Assembly (NCBI GenBank): GCA_907163345.1
Contig: CAJQUN010000227.1
Coordinates: 434,001 to 498,000, forward strand
Direction: 5' to 3'
Origin: Haberlea rhodopensis
Lineage: Eukaryota; Streptophyta; Magnoliopsida; Lamiales; Gesneriaceae
DNA length: 64,000 nucleotides
Shown here piece by piece: positions 20,701 to 30,891 of the stretch; positions within the stretch are counted from its first letter, which is position 1; each line of letters begins with the position of its first letter. The translations under genes were made by a program, and so were the position numbers. The notes under the pieces were generated by a model. The model searched no databases and was not told where the DNA came from. It worked only from the letters and a program-made list of their open reading frames with translations.

Positions 20701-22326
20701 AAGGTGAGGAGCACAGCAGAGGATGCTATGTCTCTGTCAGCTATGTTTGGCTCCTACTGCCAATTGGGATTCGATTATGATGTATCTTCTTCACCAGTAC
20801 AGGTTTTGACCTTGCTAGCTGAGCCTGTTATATTTGATCACATCAGGAAGGCTCAGGGGACCGATGTAGAGGTTCAGAGATGGATGTTAGTGGTTCATTC
20901 AGGACAGCCATCGAGATTCAGAGTGGCTGATGACGGTTCTCTGAGGCTCGGCGACAGATGGGTGGTTCCAGATACACCCGAGTTACGCCAAGGTATATTA
21001 CAGCGAGCTCATTGCAGCAGGATGAGTGTCCATCCAGGTGGGAAGAAGATGTATAAGGATCTACGCAGCCAGTTCTGGTGGAGGCGTATGAAACAGGATG
21101 TCACCTCTTTTGTCAAGCGTTGTTTGATTTGTCAGCAAGTGAAAGCTGAGAGACAAAGGCCTGGAGGTGAACTAAGAAGTTTAGAAGTACCCGAGTGGAA
21201 GTGGCAGCACGTATCTATGGATTTCGTGACCCACTTGCCGAGGACTGTTTCGGGTTTTGATGCCATCTGGGTAGTCGTGGACAGGTTGACTAAGAGTGCT
21301 CATTTCATTCCCTACTGTATGACCTTCACGCATTTAAGAATGGCGCAGTTATATGTCAAAGATGTGGTGAGACTGCACGGGATCCCTGTTTCGATTGTGT
21401 CAGATCGAGATCCGCGGTTTACATCTCACTTTTGGGAGGGTCTGCAGACAGCTCTAGGTACAGAGTTGAGGTTGAGCACAGCCTATCATCCCCAGACGGA
21501 CGGACAGACCGAGCGTACGATACAGACGCTCGAAGATATGTTGAGGGCTTGTGTGCTGGAGTTCGACACTTCGTGGCAGGACTCGATAGCCTTGGTGGAA
21601 TTTTCTTACAACAACAGCTACCAGGCAAGTATTCAGATGGCTCCTTTCGAGGCCCTCTATGGTAGGCGTTGTAGGTCACCCTTGTGTTGGGATGACATGG
21701 ACCGTAAGTCGGTTGGAGGACCTGAGTTGATTCAGGAAATGGAAGAGAAAGTTAAGGTTATCAGAACAAAGATGAAGGCAGCTCAGGATAGACAGGCAGC
21801 ATATGCCAATCAGCGGCGTAGACCGTTGGAGTTTCAGTTAGGCGACAGAGTGTTTTTAAAGATCTCACCCTTCAGAGGCGTAGTACGGTTTGGGATGCGA
21901 GGGAAGTTATCCCCGAGGTATGTAGGGCCGTATGAGATCTTACAGCGTATTGGTACTCTGGCGTACCGGTTGGCTTTACCGCCCTCTCTGTCTGGCATAC
22001 ACGACGTTTTTCATGTGTCTATGCTGAGGAAGTATGAGCCAGATCCCTCACATGTGTTGCAGCCTTCAGAGGTTCAGATTGAGTCCGATGTTTCTTATGT
22101 GGAGCGGCCTATCAGGATTTTGGATAGAGCAGACCGCAGACTTCGGAACAAGGTTATTCCTATGATCAAGGTACAGTGGGATCGTAGGGGTGTCGAGGAG
22201 GCCACGTGGGAGACAGAGCGACACATGGTGCAGTACTATCCAGAACTGTTTTCTGGTATGCGTTTATTTACTGTTTTATTTCTGGATAGTAGCATGTTTG
22301 ATTTCGGGACGAAATCCTATAAGTAG
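17773..22326 (+). CDS. G2 gag-pol polyprotein, intact (1517 aa)
   Basis: Complete polyprotein with gag, two CCHC knuckles starting at Cys279 and Cys294, protease with DTGASHSF (Asp383), reverse transcriptase FIDDIL (Asp720, Asp721), RNase H (Asp867), integrase with CLICQQVKA zinc motif and DD35E triad (Asp1150, Asp1211, Glu1247), and a chromodomain-like C-terminus (ATWETERHMV) followed by a short tail. The ATG at 17773 follows TGTTGCAGC, as in G1. It is collinear with the G1 protein throughout, with many conservative changes, so the two are separate families of one lineage. The stop codon TAG lies inside the polypurine tract. No defect is visible. Confidence 0.96.
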   Translation: MADLNEEVGDMDSRHASIAQPNPLPPPAVGVEPSVQILLPGELSLKQFLSFHPPMFEGTESGEVAEEWLERIEQILVTAPCALTAWLRLAEFQLAKKPAMWWKTTVMELRALGMAVDWTVFRTRFLNRYFSAAARQLKEDEFNSLKQGSMSVADYAMQYSSLLRYVPHIAVSSHAKMRNFLKGLRPELFDRVISNNPSSFDDALTRAELAEIAVDAYKDAVPPFVPSQRPTTDSLKPRGDQFKARGASSSSRFSGKKSHGQKQNTRGHTQGNRTEVTRCTNCGGWHLLRDCRGCYICGKMGHIARGCPNRAVQTDSGPNRPRFDAGRAPQRQQFAPRPLGGQTTGPPQGQVYALTREQAEAAPEEVIAGTCHLLTYPALILIDTGASHSFVSTAFVEGHHLCSSLLPTPLMVSTPTGKHVIADRQLSDCLIYFEGNDLRADLIQLEMADFDCIIGIDVLSRYRAMVDCQKRMVRFLSDQGFQWTFYGDGSRPRIPVISAVKMSRLLERGHTGYLIYAMNASEEKEVRAEDIPVVAEFSDVFPDEIPGFPPVRDVEFAIELLPGTSAISRAPYRMAPAELRELKVQLQELLDKGYIRPSVSPWGAPVLFVKKKDGSMRLCIDYRQLNKATVKNRYPLPRIDDLFDQLQGTEVYSKIDLRSGYHQVRVRAGDVQKTAFRTRYGHYEFLVMPFGVTNAPAVFMSLMNRVFQEYLDQFVIVFIDDILVYSRNEEDHADHLRIVLQILRDHQLYAKLSKCEFWLNSVAFLGHIISREGISVDPRKIEAVMDWSTPTSVSEIRSFLGLAGYYRRFVEGFSKIAKPLTQLTQKGVPFCWSEACEQSFRELKHRLTTAPVLVIPKENKGFVLYTDASLQGLGCVLMQDKHVVAYASRQLKPHETRYPVHDLELAAIVFALKIWRHYLYGTSFTIFTDHKSLKFLFTQAELNMRQRRWMDLLKDYDCEIEYHPGKANLTADALSRKVRSTAEDAMSLSAMFGSYCQLGFDYDVSSSPVQVLTLLAEPVIFDHIRKAQGTDVEVQRWMLVVHSGQPSRFRVADDGSLRLGDRWVVPDTPELRQGILQRAHCSRMSVHPGGKKMYKDLRSQFWWRRMKQDVTSFVKRCLICQQVKAERQRPGGELRSLEVPEWKWQHVSMDFVTHLPRTVSGFDAIWVVVDRLTKSAHFIPYCMTFTHLRMAQLYVKDVVRLHGIPVSIVSDRDPRFTSHFWEGLQTALGTELRLSTAYHPQTDGQTERTIQTLEDMLRACVLEFDTSWQDSIALVEFSYNNSYQASIQMAPFEALYGRRCRSPLCWDDMDRKSVGGPELIQEMEEKVKVIRTKMKAAQDRQAAYANQRRRPLEFQLGDRVFLKISPFRGVVRFGMRGKLSPRYVGPYEILQRIGTLAYRLALPPSLSGIHDVFHVSMLRKYEPDPSHVLQPSEVQIESDVSYVERPIRILDRADRRLRNKVIPMIKVQWDRRGVEEATWETERHMVQYYPELFSGMRLFTVLFLDSSMFDFGTKSYK

Positions 22327-22334
22327 GGGAGTAT
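22321..22334 (+). other. Polypurine tract of G2, overlapping the gag-pol stop codon
   Basis: AAGTAGGGGAGTAT lies directly before the 3' LTR. The TAG at 22324-22326 is the stop of gag-pol, so coding sequence reaches into the primer for plus-strand synthesis. In G1 the stop is 31 bp before the tract. Confidence 0.85.
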
Positions 22335-24677
22335 TGTGATATCCCCGAAATGATTATGTGATTTTAATCATTTAAGTTATATTGTGATGTTAATGTGTTA
22401 ATTCATGGGATTGGATGAATTATATTGGGGAGAATTACTTCAGGGTGCATGTAACATGTATTGGGTTTTTGGGGTGTGTATTGTTGTTTTGGTAAAGCAT
22501 GCAAAAAGGGTAATTGAAGTATTTTGTTGAGAAAATACTATAAATATCATGTGGGGATATTTTAAGTACATCGTGCCAAATCGGGACCAAAACATAACAC
22601 ATCAAACCACCCAACACTTAACCACCCCCCCCAACCCATACTTTGACTCAGCATGAGCTGGCCATGCTTCCACTTGGCTCAATAATTTAACACCTTTCCA
22701 GCACTCCAAATTTCGAACCTCCTCTTCCAAAATACCATCCAGCAGCTGCTAAGCAATTTTAGGAGGAGCCCTTCCATTTCCATCGCCTGGAAATCCTTCA
22801 AAAATCGGGGCAAAGTAGGGTGAGGAACTACCCTGTTTCTTTCTGGAAAAACTGGTTTGGTTCTACTTTTGAGCATGGTGAAAAACGGCATGTTAGCATA
22901 TGTTTCTTGAAACCTGTGATTTAAATGCTTACATGGTGTTTTTATGAGTCTCTCTGTAATTTTCCTTAAGCATGATGTATGTTTTATGTGGAAGATTTAA
23001 GCTTGTGAAAAGTAGTGCTCAAAAATCTGGGTAGAGATTTACTCTGTTTTTCTGGAAAACGTGGGTTGGGAGTGTTTTTGAGGAGGTGTTATCATGCATG
23101 ATAAGCTTATATATTGGAGAAACTTTGATGTAAAAACATGCTTGGTAGTTTTGTGAAACCCATGGCATGTTTAGTTGAGCAAGGTTTATGTTATATGTGT
23201 TAGTTTTAATAGCATGAAAAGAGGTGCTCAAGAATTCTGGAAATGAAAATGTGCCCTGTTTCCAGAAAAAGTTGATCCAGTACTTGTTTTAATGATCGAT
23301 GTTTATGCATGTAGGTTTATGCTAAGGGTGTATATTTGGTTTGAATACACTCAGGGTAGTGTAGTTCAAATGCTAGCATGATGGTCTTGGTATGTATATT
23401 GTCCTACATGTTAGATTTAAGGGTATGATTATCGGTGTTAAGCAATTCTGGAAAATCGCCGAAGGAACAAGGTTGGCGATCGATCGCCAAGGAGGCAGGA
23501 TCGATCGCGACGTTCCAGTAAGTTTTGGCGATCGATCGCCAATATAGTGGCGATCGATCGCGGATTGAATTTTTCTGGTATGCGAGGCAGTAGCATCTCG
23601 CGATCGATCGGGGCTCATGGGCGATCGATCGCGAGATGATATTAAAGGATTTGTTTGGTTTTTTATTTGGTTTTGCTTCCGGATTATTATGAGGTGCCTA
23701 ATATTGTGTTGTGTGGCTATGTAGAACCATCCCAGGTGCCAGCACAACCGAGGAGATAAAGTCGATTGACTCCTCTATCTTTTGAAAGGTACGTAAGCGA
23801 CGTACGGGCATCCCAACGGTAACATGTACTTTATGTTTGTCTTTATGACACATGATGAATGCAATGTGGTGCATTAAGATTATGATACATGTTTTTATGC
23901 ATTGTTTTTGCATATGTATGTTGTGAAATATAAGAGGTGTATTTCACGAGTCAAAGTTATCTTAGTAAGGATTTTAATGGCTTACGCTAAAGTCCATTGG
24001 AAGCGATGAAGAATTCCGCTTACATGGAGTAGCAACGCTAAAGTCCATTGGAAGCGATGAAGAATTCCGCTTACATGGAGTAGCAACGCTAAAGTCCATT
24101 GGAAGCGATGAAGAATTCCGCTTACATGGAGTAGCAAGAAGCATTAAAATGTACTAATGATAAGGGCTCAGGATGAAATAAGGATTTAAGGGAAAAGGAA
24201 TGTCATGACATTGCATATCCATACATTCATATAATGTGTTTCTATTATGAATTATGGTACAGGGACAACCAATGGGCGATATAAATGCTGGAAGTACGGG
24301 AAGGACTTGTGTTTAAGATTTGCATTTATGCCTTACTTTCATATTATGTTAAATATGAATTGTGTTATGCTCATGTGTTGGGGGTTGTCTTTGTAGGTGC
24401 TTTTGTTGACGAGAACCAGGGCCGGGGTTGATATGCTGAGCTGTAAGGAGTGCTACAGGATTAGCATGTTAGAGTTTTTGTATAGCTTCTACTGAGTAGA
24501 GTAAGACTATGATGTAGTACCTTTGTAGGATGTACGTCTTTCCTTTTGGAACATTTTGGTACTGTAATCTCTAAAGCTCAGGTTAATCAACACGGCACAT
24601 TACTCTGATATAATCGCATGTATGTTTAGTTCTCTAAATTGCACCTTAATATCTTGATGTGATAACGGGGTCTCACA
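22335..24677 (+). repeat. 3' LTR of G2
   Basis: Same 2343 bp as the 5' LTR, offset by 7122 bp. All frames and the minisatellite recur without a shift. Followed by target duplication AAGAT (24678-24682). Confidence 0.96.
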
Positions 24678-24682
24678 AAGAT

Positions 24683-25110
24683 GCCCCATATGCATGATTC
24701 TAAATCAGGGACAACAATAAGAAGTGAATGAATAACCAACATACTTACTTAACCAATGTTTCATGCATTTATATGATGTTTTATGATGTTAAGTAAGATT
24801 ATATATATGCTCATGATGTGTTGTCCCTGTAGGTACACTTTTGGACGAAAGGACTAAGGGTCGGGTTGAGGCAGTGAGCTACGAGGGACACAGGAATGTA
24901 TAGAATTCAAGTTATGATTAGTATCTACTCTAGGAGTAGTGTAAATCTAAATGACATTCCTTTAGAATGTAAAGAATTGTTTTTGAAGTTTTGTATTTTG
25001 GCCTGTAATCCTGTTAGCTCGTGTAACAACCAAAACCTTAAGATGTTACTTTAATGCATTTTAGTCCTTCTTATGTCTATTAATCACTGTTAAGGTGGGA
25101 AGACCCCACA
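24683..25110 (+). repeat. 3' LTR of G1, second part
   Basis: It continues the G1 LTR from GCCCCATATG after the G2 target duplication and ends GACCCCACA. It matches 8304-8731 of the 5' LTR closely. It is followed by the right GTATT duplication (25111-25115). Confidence 0.95.
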
Positions 25111-27986
25111 GTATTCCTTGGTGAAGGTAATACACTACCAGTGATCATCTCCAGCAAGTTGGGGGATGATCAAGAGAAGGACCTGATTCATGTGCTCAAG
25201 GAGCACAAGACTGCTATAGGTTGGACCATTGCAGACATAAAGGGAATCAGTCCCTCCACATGCATGCACCGGATTTTACTAGAGGAAGGAGGAAGCCCCA
25301 CACGGCAACCACAAAGGAAGCTGAACCCACCCATGATGGATGTGGTGAAGGAGGAGATTCTGAAGCTCTTATCAGTTGGCGTGATATATCCTATATCTGA
25401 TAGCCAATGGGTTAGTCTGGTACAAGTGGTTTCTAAGAAGACCGGTATTACTGTGATCAAGAACAAAGACGATGAACTTATACCCACATGCATTCAAAAT
25501 GGCTAGCGCGTGTGCATTGATTACCGGAAGCTCAACGCTGTGACTCGAAAGGAACACTTCCCTCTACCTTTTATTGATCAGATGCTTGAGAGGTTAGCAT
25601 GCCATTCATTTTACTGTTTTGTTGACGGTTTCTCGGGTTATTTTCAGATTGCAATCGCTCCGGAGGACCAAGAAAAGACCACCTTCACATGTCCGTTCGG
25701 CACATTCGCATACCATCGCATGCCCTTTGCCCTCTGCAATGCCCCAGCTACTTTTCAACGGTGTATGGTCAGTATCTTTTCCGAGTTTATTGAACATATC
25801 TTAGAGGTATTCATGGATGATTTTACTGTTTACGGTAACTCATTCAAGGATTGCTTATCTAGCCTTACACTGGTTTTGAAAAAGTGCATTGACACTAACC
25901 TTGTTTTAAATTCTGAAAAATGTCATTTTATGGTCGAACAAGGTATAGTGCTAGGTCATGTTGTATCTGCCAATGGTATAGAGGTCGATAAGGCGAAAAT
26001 TGATGTCATGCAATCTTTACCGTATCCTACTTGTGTTCGGGATGTGCGCTCGTTTCTTGGTCATGCAGGTTTTTACAGGAGGTACATCAAAGACTTTGCC
26101 AAGATAGCTACACCTTTGTGTAAGCTACTACAAAAGGATGTCCCATTTGAGATGACTGACGAAGGCAAGAGTGCTTTTGATACACTGAAGAAGTCATTGA
26201 CTTCTACCCCTATTATCCAACCACCCGACTGGAACAAGCCTTTCGAGATCATGTGCGATGCAAGTGATTATGTGGTTGGTACTGTCTTGGGACAAAAAGA
26301 GGGCAATGCTTCACATGCCATCTACTACGCATCCAAAACCTTGAATGACGCCCAACGCAACTACTCTACTACTGAGAAGGAGCTATTAGCAGTTGTTTTT
26401 GCTCTTGAAAAATTTAGATCTTATTTACTTGGTACTAAAGTGATTGTTTATTCTGATCATGCAGCTCTTCGCTACCTGATGACGAAGAAGGAGGCAAAAC
26501 CAAGGTTAATAAGATGGATTTTGCTCTTGAGTGAATTCGACATCCAAATCAAAGATAAGAAGGGCAGCGAGAACAAAGTAGCGGACCACTTAAGCCGCCT
26601 ACCACATTTGGACGATGAGTTGTGTTTGAAGGAGGAGTTTCCGGATGAGCACCTTTTCGCCATACACGACAATTTACCATGGTACGCTCATCTTGTGAAT
26701 TTTTTAGCTTCTAATGTGCTACCACATGAACTCTCTAGGGCCCAACGAGCCAAGATCAGAAGTGATGCCAAGTACTACGTCTGGGATGACCCTTACTTAT
26801 GGAAGAACTGTGCGGACCAAATCATTCGACGATGCATACCCGAGACAGAGGTAAATGCCATTCTTACGTTCTGCCACTCATATGCGTGTGGTGGACATTT
26901 TGGAGCAAAGAGGACGTCGAGAAAGGTACTGGAATGTGGATTCTTTTGGCCCACACTATTTCGTGACTCATATCTTTTCTGCAAGAACTGTGCACAATGT
27001 CAACTGACAGGTAATCTCTCCCAAAGAAAGGAGATGCCCCAACAACCCATTCTCATTTATGAAATTTTTGATGTGTGGGGCATCGACTTTATGGGACCTT
27101 TTCCTATGTCTTTTGGTCATATCTATATACTGCTTGCTGTTGATTATGTATCGTAATGGGTGGAAGCTATAGCTACCCGGACTGACGATTCCAAGGTTGT
27201 TGCAGATTTTATCAAGCATAACCTTTTCTCTAGATTTGGAATCCCACGAGCCATCATCAGTGATCGAGGGACACACTTTTGCAATCGGACGGTGGAAAGT
27301 CTATTCAAGAAATACCACGTCACTCACAAGGTCTCCACTGCCTATCATCCGCAAACAAATGGCCAAGCCGAGGTCTCCAACCGAGAAATCAAGGCCATAT
27401 TGGAGAAAACCGTCAACCCGACACGTAAAGATTGGAGCTTGAGACTTGATGATGCACTTTGGGCCTACAGGACCGCATACAAGACCCCGATAGGTATGTC
27501 CCCTTATAGACTGATTTTTGGTAAACCGTGTCATCTTCTTGTGAGTTGGAGCACAAAGCGTACTGGGCAGTGAAGAACTTCAACATGAACTATGATGAAA
27601 GTGGAGTGCATAGGAAGCTGCAATTGCAAGAGCTCGATGAGATTCGAAATGAGGCATATGAAAATGCCAGATGTTACAAGGAGAAGACAAAGGATTTTCA
27701 CGACAAGATGATCTCTAGGAGGCATTTTGAAGTTGGTCAGAAAGTTCTCCTTTACCATTCCCGCCTTCGTCTATTTCCAGGTAAGCTTCGTTCCAGGTGG
27801 CATGGTCCTTATGTAGTTACTAATGTGTCTTCCTATGGTGCAGTTGAGATTCAGAGTTTGGACACCACGAAGACATTCACAGTGAATGGTCACCGATTGA
27901 AGCACTATTATGAAGGTGTCCAAGATGAAGACGGAGGACGAGTAGACATCAAGGTGTCTCTAGAAGACCCACCTACCTTCGACTGA
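25111..27986 (+). pseudogene. A1 pol: reverse transcriptase, RNase H, integrase
   Basis: This continues the A1 frame after G1. Reverse transcriptase begins with IIGWTIADIKGISPS-like sequence and has FMDDFTVYG near 25810-25840. RNase H (YASKTLNDAQRNYSTTEKELLAVV) lies near 26320-26400. Integrase has the CAQC zinc motif near 26990 and the IDFMGP and SDRGTHF motifs near 27085 and 27265. Inactivating lesions: TAG at 25504-25506 where the family has tryptophan, TAA at 27154-27156 after VDYVS, and a one-base loss near 27545. The C-terminal part ends at the TGA at 27984-27986. The protein cannot be made in full. Confidence 0.88.
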
Positions 27987-28120
27987 GGAAGGGGATAGCG
28001 TCGGGCCACCGACATTAAACAGAGGCGCTGCTTGGGAGGCAACCCAAGGGGAGTTAGTTTCCCTTTTACCCTTTTATTATTGCGTTTTAGTTGAACTTTT
28101 CTTTTCTCTTGTCTTTTTGC

Positions 28121-28142
28121 CTTACATTGGGGACAATGTAAG
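28121..28142 (+). promoter_or_regulatory. Perfect 9-bp hairpin with GGGA loop (A1)
   Basis: CTTACATTG, GGGA, CAATGTAAG: in RNA a perfect 9-bp stem with a GNRA-type tetraloop. A2 has the identical sequence at 32071-32092 on the minus strand, while its surroundings have diverged. It sits 4 bases before the first purine tract. Confidence 0.65.
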
Positions 28143-29393
28143 ATTTAAGTATGGGGGAGGGATTAGTAGTGTGTTATTATTTTTCTTATTTCAAAAATAC
28201 AAAAAAATCGAAAAATTTAAAATTTTGAGCTCATAGTTAGTAATGAACACATGCTTAGAATCACTAGCCCATGATGAAACCTAATTGATATCATGCATGC
28301 TTTTGAACATAGGTGAATTGTTAACCTTGGAACACTTTGAACTCTAATGCAAAGTTTACTTTAACTTAGTAGTGAATATTTTGAGCACATTATTGTCATG
28401 ACTTGTGAAGTGTGCATAACTTAGTGAAGATTGTGTGAACTTTGTGATAGTCTTAAGAAGTCTCTAATACATGCTAGAACTTAACTACATGCTCTTTGAG
28501 GCGTATGTCTAGACTACTTGCAAACATGAAAGTGATATAGGCAATCTTTGATGCGTTTGAGCCTTTCAAGCCTACCATGTAAACAAAATCATTCTCTAGT
28601 ACCTATTTTGAGCCTTAAATGTAAAAGAATGGTAGTATGCTAAGCATACTAAAGACCCCCATTCAACATTTCTTGACTAGCTTATCATCCTACCCTTTAA
28701 GCCTAAATGTGATTTTAATCCATACCTTTTAAGGGAGTATGATTTATTTCATTCAAATGCACTTGGGAATCATTGAAATATATTTGTGAGCTTAATTGTC
28801 AAAAGAATGGAATGCATGAAAGAAAAAGGGATGCCTTGAAAAAAAATAGATAAAAATATGACACCAAGGGGAGCCAAGGCACAAAAGAAGAAAATTGTTG
28901 AAATAAACCTTGTGAAAAAGAACGAAGTTGAAAAATTCATACAAGAAGAGAAGCTTTTAGTGTGCATTTCATCATACTCTCTTGTTTGAATATCCTTACC
29001 CTTTCTTTCATAAGCCAATACCTAGGCCAAGTTACAAGCTAATAAAGACCTACTTGATTTGTGTTTGCAAAGTAGCTAAGATAGTGGAGAAGGGTGTGCA
29101 AGTGAGCTTATACTTGTGTTAGTGTATGACTTGAACTATTATGGCTTTGCATATTTTGGATCTATAATTTGTACACAACACTTGTTTATGACCACACACA
29201 CGTTCACTACTTCGTTGGGTACGAAATGTTTAGGGATTGAACTTGTTCCACTGTTAACTTTTCACCGCCGTTCATTATTATGCATGTTAAAATTGTTGAG
29301 GCATTAAAGTGAGGACAAGTTGCTTTGTTATGAACCTATGAGCCAACCAAAAATATTGTAGTTTTGTTTGTTTACTCGAGGTCGAGTAAAGAG

Positions 29394-29409
29394 TAAGTAT
29401 GGGGGAGTT
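29394..29409 (+). other. Polypurine tract of A1
   Basis: TAAGTATGGGGGAGTT lies directly before the TGATGTGACTAG start of the LTR and just after the palindrome TTTACTCGAGGTCGAGTAAA. Confidence 0.75.
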
Positions 29410-30890
29410 TGATGTGACTAGAAATAGACACATCTTGAGTGCTTAATTGTCTACGATTTGGTAGGTTTTGATAGATAAATTGATACGTATGCTACCTAAT
29501 CATATATTTGTGTAATTGTAGGTACAATCGAAGAAAACGAGCTAAAAACGATGTGTAAAGACCAAGGAGAGACATGGACATGACAAGGACTCAAAGTTGA
29601 TCAAGAAAAGGGCAAAAACGTAATTTTGGAAGTGGCAATCGATCGCCTATGGACAGAAACATTTTCAAAAAATTTGAAGAGTCAGCGATCGATCGCGAAG
29701 GAGTGGCGATCGATCGCCAAAGTCTACTGGAGCTCGGTGATCGATCGCCACTTTATAGCGATCGATCGCCTCAATGAATTTTCCGAAAAAAAATAATGCA
29801 GCGATCGATCGCCACATTCAAGGCGATCGATCGCCGAAGAGTCCGAAAATAAGGAAATTAGGTCTTTTACCATGTTTAGAAGATTGTAACCTATTTTATC
29901 AATTACCAACCCCCATAACTCGATTTTTATTCAGTCATTAGCAGCAAGTTTTCATAGTTTTTGATACTTTAGAATATTTTGGAGATTTTAGGTTGTTTTG
30001 TTTTCAAGTTTTCTTCAAGAACAACGAAGAACGGAACCGGAATCGACAAGCCGGAATCGTGGTTTATAATAGTAATTTGTTTTCCTTTATTTATTTAATG
30101 TTTTCCATTGAATTTTTATTGTTTTTAGATTTCATTATGCTAGGCTAAAACCCTTCGATTCTTGGTTGAAAGGATACCTGCTTTTGGAATTGAACCTTTT
30201 ATGAGAATTTGGTTGGATTGTTGAATTTTATTTCGATTTCAATTCGTTTCTCAGATTTCGAATTCTATGATTGTTGTGTTTGTGTATTAGACCGATCACC
30301 TAATATTCAATTGCATAATCGATAGTTTGTTAAGAAACAACTAAGATCAATAATTAACCGGCTGTAGGTGTTGTTGAATTCTTAGGAGAAACGGTTGAGT
30401 AATCAATTTTAACGGCTGTAGTTTTCATTGATTAGAGTTATCGAACTCATTAGTTTTGAAAACTATCATTGATTTAATCATTAACGGCTGTAGTGGTGAT
30501 TAGAGATTTGATAAGGGTTGAATTGAATGCTGTTTTCTCTTTGACTACGAATAAGATGAGTAGGAATTGAATTTCCAATCGATAGATAATTGAAAGAATT
30601 CGAATGTTTTGATTTGATGACTAAAAGATAATTTTCCAAAAGTACGGTTACCTGGAAACCAAGAATCGCTTCACTCTCATAAGTTTAATCATCTTAGTAA
30701 TCTCGTTAATTAGTTTAATTTTAGAATTTGCTTAGTCGTAATCGTTCATCCTAAAACCCCCTTGTTACTATTCGCTTTTGGCACAAAATAAATTTACCTT
30801 CCCTGTGAGATCGATCCCTACTTCCACTACTACATATTTTTGTCATTAACTGAAGAAGGGTTAATTTGGGCGTACACGATAAACGCTACC
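29410..30890 (+). repeat. 3' LTR of A1 (about 1.48 kb, right end lost or at the junction)
   Basis: It begins TGATGTGACTAGAAATAG. Toward the right it contains CTTCCCTGTGAGATCGATCCC and AATTTGGGCGTACACGA, words typical of the 3' part of Athila/Tat-type LTRs. The true CA end is not certain, because copia LTR sequence starts at about 30892 across a short ATTATCA overlap. The 5' LTR is outside the window. Confidence 0.75.
29638..29833 (+). repeat. Cluster of 7 GATCGATCG palindromes (A1 LTR)
   Basis: Seven copies, mostly GCGATCGATCGC, with one GTGATCGATCGCC and one GCAATCGATCGCC variant. The element belongs to a different gypsy lineage from G1, G2 and C, yet carries the same palindrome in the same clustered form. 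Confidence 0.88.
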
Positions 30891-30891
30891 A

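Larger units (their letters stand above)
15213..24677 (+). mobile_element. G2: complete, apparently intact Ty3/gypsy element (Tekay-like), 9465 bp
   Basis: Both LTRs are 2343 bp and I found no difference between them on reading. The gag-pol frame of 1517 codons has no interruption, the primer-binding site and polypurine tract are present, and the 5-bp target duplication AAGAT is perfect. It lies in the 3' LTR of G1, so it is the youngest insertion in the window. Everything needed for autonomous transposition seems to be present. Confidence 0.96.
6606..25110 (+). mobile_element. G1: intact-ORF Ty3/gypsy element (Tekay-like chromovirus), split by G2
   Basis: The boundaries are TG...CA LTRs flanked by the 5-bp duplication GTATT. 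Without G2 and its target duplication it is 9035 bp: 5' LTR 2126 bp, leader with primer-binding site, one gag-pol frame of 1508 codons, polypurine tract and 3' LTR (13509-15212 plus 24683-25110). On reading the LTRs I see only a 5-bp indel near 6750, single-base changes near 6985 and 7555, and a small cluster of changes near 7960. The insertion is therefore recent. The LTR exceeds 2 kb, and the gag-pol plan matches the Tekay/Del branch. Confidence 0.93.
27987..29409 (+). other. A1 untranslated 3' region with two hairpin plus purine-tract units
   Basis: No frame here resembles env or any other protein. A GGGAGGCAACCCAA word follows the pol stop. There are two similar units: CTTACATTG-GGGA-CAATGTAAG (28121-28142) followed by TAAGTATGGGGGAGGG (28146-28161), and TTTACTCGAGGTCGAGTAAA (29371-29390) followed by TAAGTATGGGGGAGTT (29394-29409). 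The second is the polypurine tract before the LTR. A2 shares the first unit and most of the region. Confidence 0.7.
4693..30890 (+). mobile_element. A1: Athila-type Ty3/gypsy element, 5' truncated and interrupted
   Basis: Two blocks, 4693-6605 and 25116-30890, join across G1 through the duplicated GTATT. Together they give the C-terminal part of gag, protease, reverse transcriptase, RNase H, integrase, a 1.4 kb untranslated 3' stretch, a polypurine tract and a 3' LTR. The gag lacks its N-terminus because B1 interrupts it. The LASCPxHQIS-type gag core, the DLGASINVMP protease and the TGATGTG LTR start are typical of Athila and its relatives. Several stop codons and a frameshift make it inactive. 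Confidence 0.88.

Noticed and set aside
27987..29409. Env-like third gene between pol and LTR of A1
   Set aside because: Some Athila-type elements have one here, but I find no frame above about 80 codons, no signal peptide and no membrane segment.
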